Positions 62,480 to 64,000 of a stretch of 64,000 nt of DNA are shown piece after piece. The notes beneath the pieces are model-generated. The model was not told where the DNA came from. It saw only the letters and a list, made by a program, of their open reading frames with translations, and ran no database searches. The stretch is from Mytilus trossulus (Eukaryota > Mollusca > Bivalvia > Mytilida > Mytilidae): the NCBI RefSeq assembly GCF_036588685.1, contig NC_086379.1, positions 17,283,862-17,347,861 of the forward strand, in the 5' to 3' direction. The translations under genes were made by a program, and so were the position numbers. Position 1 is the stretch's first letter. Every line of letters begins with the position of its first letter.

Positions 62480-64000
62480 ACACAAATTTAAAAGATGTCG
62501 TCTGATGAGACAACTCTCCAGAAGACAATCAAATGTTATTTAAAGACAAATTATTTATATCAATAAGAAGAAGAGAAAAGGATTATAACTGCTAAGAGAA
62601 GTTACATGTATGCATATACAATATATTCATTTTCAATCGTTTTAACTTATAAGGCTTGATTATTTCATATTTTTCGTCAATTTTTTTTATTGCATACACA
62701 CTGATTTTGTATTTTAAATAGTTTCAAATGTGCATCTAAATGAACAAAAAAATGTTTTAGCATGTTTTGGGCAATATTATTTATCTTCAGATCAAGACAC
62801 TATCACATTCATTTCGTTAAACTTCCATCTTCCCCATCACAAAAGATAAAATGCTCTTTCCTAACTAATATAACTACCCTGCATCTATCCATTGCTATTT
62901 TTGTATATCAACAGTGGAAGATTAAGAAAGAATATTAAAACATACTTATTTTAACCGAGTCTCATGCCAATTGAGATTTAGTAATCGAACAGACTAGGCC
63001 AATCAGGACCCCTTTTGGTCGTTAAATATAGAATTATTACATTTGCTTAAAAAGTAAACTCTGACACTATTTATAAGAGAGGAGAAAGCGTGTTGAGACA
63101 GAATTTTCTTATTATTTGCTAAAATAATGATTTTACTATGCTTTTTTTTTTTAAATATAATAAAAAAGTTTGGTCACCGTGCTATTTTACATGCTACGGG
63201 TCATTGAAAATTGCCTAAATTTGGTTAGATTGTTTTTGAAAAAAACACACTTGTGTGCATAAAAAAGTTCTTTCAGATAGTTTTGAAAAATTGTGAGAAG
63301 ATAGGTTTCATCATATGTTTTAAGAAATAAAAAGAAACAATGGTGCCACTGAACTAGTTTTCTCGCTTCAAGTAATAATAAAAAAAAAATTCCCTATTAG
63401 TCCAGTATAAATTTTTTACTGAAAGAGTAATCTATCCTCAAATGGCTCATTTGAAAAGAAAAAAATCATTAAAAAAATAAGGACTATTGTTTTTTATGTT
63501 GCTAGATTCATACTTCAGAGGACACAAATCACCTTTTATTAACCGTTGCTCAGGAATATTTCTGTAGCTAAGTAGTTGATCAGAAAATTGTGAAGTAAAT
63601 ATTCAATTGTAACTTCAAGTTATTCTCAAACCAACCATCTTTTATGGAAAATATGTTTATTTGTACAGATACATCAATTCGTATGTGCTAATTAAATTAT
63701 GTTGTAAAAAGGGTTGCTAGGCAACCCTTTTTTTTTTACCGGAACCAAAAAAAAATTTTTTAAGCGTCAATATTCATTTTCATATCCTTTCCCTATAAAG
63801 TACTATTTTACTAGTTTATACTATATCTAAGTAATGTTTTTTTTTAAAAGAAAATGGAAATTGCAGTTTCTTATCATAGATAGAACAACTATTACAATCA
63901 CATGACATGAAATCTAAGTTAAGTTGATGGTCAGTAGAGGTCATCTTAATATTTAAATATGCAAAGTCACATGGTTCAAATAAACAAACATTAAAAGCAC
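62480..64000. other. Right-end region, AT-rich, no gene recognised
   Basis: Positions about 62500-62575 hold a GATGAGACAACTCTCCAGAAGACAATC mussel repeat fragment. A palindrome GGGTTGCTAGGCAACCC lies at 63710-63726. No supported exon of the upstream secreted gene was found. Confidence 0.45.

Overview
The window is invertebrate nuclear DNA, AT-rich and packed with repeats. It is most likely from a marine mussel (Mytilus or a close relative). The basis is the intron-exon structure, the protein identities and many interspersed repeats typical of mytilid genomes, such as the block opening with AGCTCACCTGGCCC and the 'TTGCTCATTGTTGAAGGCCGTACGG' family. I could not run a search, so the genus is an inference.

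Three genes were rebuilt exon by exon. (1) Positions 1-3411, minus strand: a hAT-transposase-derived ZNF862/KIAA1586-type protein, truncated by the window edge, with a 46-nt first coding exon and an open exon of more than 2.1 kb. (2) Positions 4308-12421, plus strand: ribosomal protein S15a (uS8), complete at 130 codons in four coding exons. Its second coding intron carries three 131-nt H/ACA-type snoRNA candidates on a tandemly duplicated segment of about 1.0-1.2 kb. (3) Positions 34880-41218, minus strand: CENP-X (MHF2/STRA13), complete at 80 codons in six small exons and ending in the conserved LPQLLLDF. Two less certain genes are a single-exon 183-codon ORF (25434-25985, family not recognised) and the first two exons of a secreted protein (46461-56261, continuing to the right).

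Most of the remaining DNA is mobile or repetitive. Positions 12.4-23.1 kb hold TIR elements and fold-back repeats, including a 4.06-kb element with about 356-bp terminal inverted repeats (18254-22317). Positions 23-34 kb are mostly unassigned, with a nested pair of TIR elements at 28.4-30.5 kb. The CENP-X introns carry a nuclear-receptor-site repeat array, a 4 x 135-bp tandem array and a perfect 56-bp-arm hairpin element with a 9-bp target duplication. Positions 42-46 kb hold a repeat with an intact hammerhead-ribozyme core and a cluster of TTTCGTAGTGGACA motifs. The intron of the secreted gene (46.5-56.2 kb) holds LINE remnants, a 450-513-bp direct duplication, a 67-bp satellite, a gag-like remnant and an interrupted 1.4-kb palindrome. 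Positions 56-64 kb hold a decayed repeated gene, a pyrimidine/purine tract, X-box-like palindromes and a TA-flanked MITE.

RPS15A (translation) and CENP-X (kinetochore and FANCM-linked DNA repair) are housekeeping genes with no operon-like relation. The window's interest lies in the intronic RNAs, the self-cleaving ribozyme repeat and the layered transposon history.
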